Shown here: in pieces, positions 26,662 to 29,385 of the stretch | How the letters are laid out: every line of letters starts with the position of its first letter | Numbering within the stretch: position 1 is the stretch's first letter | Notes under the pieces: generated by a model | Database searches by the model: none | Seen by the model: only the letters and a program-made list of their open reading frames with translations | What the model was told of the DNA's origin: nothing | Origin: Cudoniella acicularis | Lineage: Eukaryota > Ascomycota > Leotiomycetes > Helotiales > Helotiaceae | Direction: 5' to 3' | Length of the DNA stretch: 29,385 nucleotides | Assembly (NCBI GenBank): GCA_013054445.1 | Contig: JAAMPI010000649.1 | Coordinates: 1 to 29,385, forward strand | Position numbers and translations under genes: made by a program

Positions 26662-29385
26662 CTACGCAATGTATATTAGCCGGGTTCAAAGACGGCCCCA
26701 GTGAAGAGCCTCTGGAGGATACATACCTGCGCCAGGAGGCCCCATCAAGATCATCCTGACTCCTTCAACGGCAGAAGGTTTTGCACCACCTTGAGCATGG
26801 CTCAACTTGTCTTCGAGCTGTTTAACCCTAGATTCAAGCTTCTGAACAAGGTCGTGCAGTGTCTGCACGGTATCATCGCCAATTGGTGCCATCGTAGAGG
26901 GGAGATGTTTCTAAAAACCTGACCAAGGTAGGGAGAACAGCCAGGCGTGTCGATGGACGAAAGCGCGAGGGTTTTCGGGAAGCTGAGGTGGGATGCGACA
27001 GCTTTGAATTCGGGCGGAGTTGAGAATTTGGGCGTGGAATAGCTCACTTAAGCTCGGCTGCGTTGACGTCGGGTCGTGAACCGGCCGGAGAACGAGAAAC
27101 CTTTCGCCAGTTCCTCTAGGCCGACGGGAACAGTATTGGGCAGGTTTTTTGCACTGGATGAAGCAACGGGTGAGCAGCAATATAGATCTTGACTTGCAAG
27201 CTTCAAAAGAACTCAAAAGGATTAAATTTGCAATTTTTCCGGCCTCTCATTCCCAAACGCTTTGCACGTGATGCGCGTCGTGCGCTAACCCAATCGGCGA
27301 GCTTGGTGAAGCAGCCGCGAAAGTCATCGCAGCCTTCGAGAAGCCTAATCAACAACTTCCATGCAAACCGCCTCACCACTCTTCTTCCAACCTCGAAAAG
27401 CCCACCATGCCTGCCACTACCGCTGAGACCCTCTCCCTCGTCACAAGAAACGTCTCTGTTGCTCCTCTCGTCCTCCTCTCCGCAGCAGATCATTATGGCC
27501 GTTCTGCGAAGGGCACCCGGAAACGAGTGGTGGGAGTTTTGTTAGGACAGAACGATGGCAAGAACGTACGGGTTTCAAACAGTTTTGCGGGTATGATAGC
27601 TCCCGCTTCTCTGCGATTTCGTGCTCTTTATGCTAGATTACTGACTGTACTCTGCAGTTCCGTTTGAAGAAGACGAGAAGGATCCGTCAGTATGGTTCCT
27701 GGACCACAACTACGTAGAGTCGATGAACGATATGTTCAAGAAAATAAATGCGCGGGAGAAGCTGATAGGATGGTACCATTCTGGGCCAAAGCTGAGAGCT
27801 TCCGATTTAGAGATCAATGAGCTATTCAAAAGATACACACCAAATCCATTATTGGTAATTATCGATGTTCAACCGAAGGAGGCTGGTGTACCGACAGATG
27901 CATATTTTGCGGTGGAGGAGATCAAAGATGTGAGTGTTGGCGCTCAGTTGGTGGCGATTCGGTGCTAATGGTTATTTCAGGACGGAACCACGACCTCCAA
28001 AACATTTGTGCACACCCCCTCGATCATCGAAGCTGAGGAAGCCGAAGAAATTGGTGTCGAGCATTTGCTACGAGATATTCGGGACGTTGCGGTTGGCACA
28101 CTGTCAACACGAATCACATCACAACTTCAATCGCTGCAAGGCTTGCATTTAAGGTTACGAGATATTGGCCAATACCTTCAAAAGGTGCTCGACGGAACAC
28201 TCCCAGTCAATCATGCAATTCTAGGCAATCTCCAAGACGTTTTCAACCTCCTACCCAATCTTTCCACGCCAAAGACATCATCATATATCCCTAACGGGGT
28301 GGATGCACCTGTGCAGAACGATAGCGAACTAGCACATGCTATGAGCATTAAGACCAACGATCAACTGATGGCTATCTACCTCAGCAGTTTGATTCGAGCC
28401 ATTACGGCATTCCACGACCTGATCGAAAACAAGATTCAAAACCGGCAGCAACAAGAGGAGAAAGAGGCGAAGAAGGATGAAGGCAAGGATGACAAGGAAA
28501 AGAAGACAAATGGCGTGAATGGCGTGAATGGCGAGGCAAAGGAGGGCAAGGAAGCAGAAAAGGAGAAAGAAGACAAGGATAAAAAGAAGTGATGATCATA
28601 AGAATTGCGGCGTTCATTCTACCAGGTGTTTATGGGGCATCAGAGCGGCATGGCATTTCATATGATGAATTAAATGTGCCATTGTACCATAGATCTGTAG
28701 CTTGCTGCTTAATACAAGCAAAGCAAGTGTCTCTACCCACAAGACTCCATATGTAGCCAAATTCGTAGGCGTAGTGCCTGAAGCCCGAACTCTTCGACGT
28801 ATCAATCCTGATATATCCTTCTAGTACGACTAGAAAACCAAAAGCCTACGCGATTCGAAATCATCTCATAATCGCGACATCCACACCGCTCTCACAGGAC
28901 GTTGATGAACCTGAGAAATACTTTCCCCTTCATATGTACTCACCTCTATCTCTGTTTCACAGCACCGTAATATTCACCTTGCTTATCGTATACTCTCGAC
29001 ACCTCGTCAATAGTCTGCCTTACTCAAAAGTTCTCCACTTCGAGATTCTATAAAGATGTAACAGATTCTCGTGCGATATGTATTCTCTATATCGGTGAAT
29101 TGTGCAGGTATTTGGTCCACAGCCCTCTATCGCTTCAAAACCCTGTGCGATTCTCTGAGCTACTTTTTTGCCTCGTCTCCAATTCAACAGCTAGTACTAA
29201 AAGCTCTGTAGCTCGCCATTCTTGATCCCGCTTTACGCCTTCGCAAGAACTCACTCTAGAACTCCTTTACTCAATGCCTTCCTTCTAGTGATCCTCTTGA
29301 ATCTCAAAACAACAGCCAATAACCATAAAAGCCTCACTCAGCTCCCAACCCAGCCATCTCCTCCCTCCCCACCACCCTCTTCTTC

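Overview
This is nuclear DNA from a filamentous ascomycete (Pezizomycotina). Genes are separated by 0.5-2.4 kb and carry short GT-AG introns (about 45-110 nt) with CTAAC/CTGAC-like branch sites. Fungal families are recognisable throughout: a Zn2Cys6 regulator, a fungal HOOK adaptor and an I9-type protease inhibitor. The protein style suggests a Leotiomycete, perhaps Helotiales, but that is an impression and was not tested. I saw no virus, transposon, CRISPR array, tRNA or rRNA gene.

Layout from left to right: a Pro/His-rich unknown protein running off the left edge (-); a Zn2Cys6 transcription factor whose frame is broken twice (-); cystathionine gamma-lyase (+); RNA polymerase III subunit Rpc25 (-); a NUFIP/CCCH zinc-finger protein with RGG repeats (+); ribosomal protein uS19/Rps15 (-); ribosomal stalk protein P2, frame broken once (-); 3'-end-processing factor Pcf11 (-); a small secreted I9-type protease inhibitor (+); a HOOK dynein adaptor with two splice or frame lesions near its 3' end (+); an unrecognised 246-residue protein (-); adenylate kinase (-); and proteasome lid subunit Rpn8 (+), divergent from adenylate kinase.

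Most genes are housekeeping functions: sulfur amino acid metabolism, Pol III transcription, snoRNP assembly, ribosomal proteins, mRNA 3'-end formation, vesicle transport, nucleotide balance and protein degradation. They do not form one pathway or a secondary-metabolite cluster. Rps15, P2 and Pcf11 are consecutive on the minus strand but are separate transcription units. Rpc25/NUFIP, Pcf11/I9 inhibitor and adenylate kinase/Rpn8 are head-to-head pairs.

I did not find a convincing new biological system. The most notable signal is a set of 1-2 nt indels in three otherwise well-preserved genes, including the ribosomal P2 gene. This points to consensus errors or to real recent lesions. Other items are a poly-G tract inside an inverted repeat, a diverged 60-nt tandem duplication, introns that stay open when retained, and CACGTG motifs seen only in non-coding DNA.
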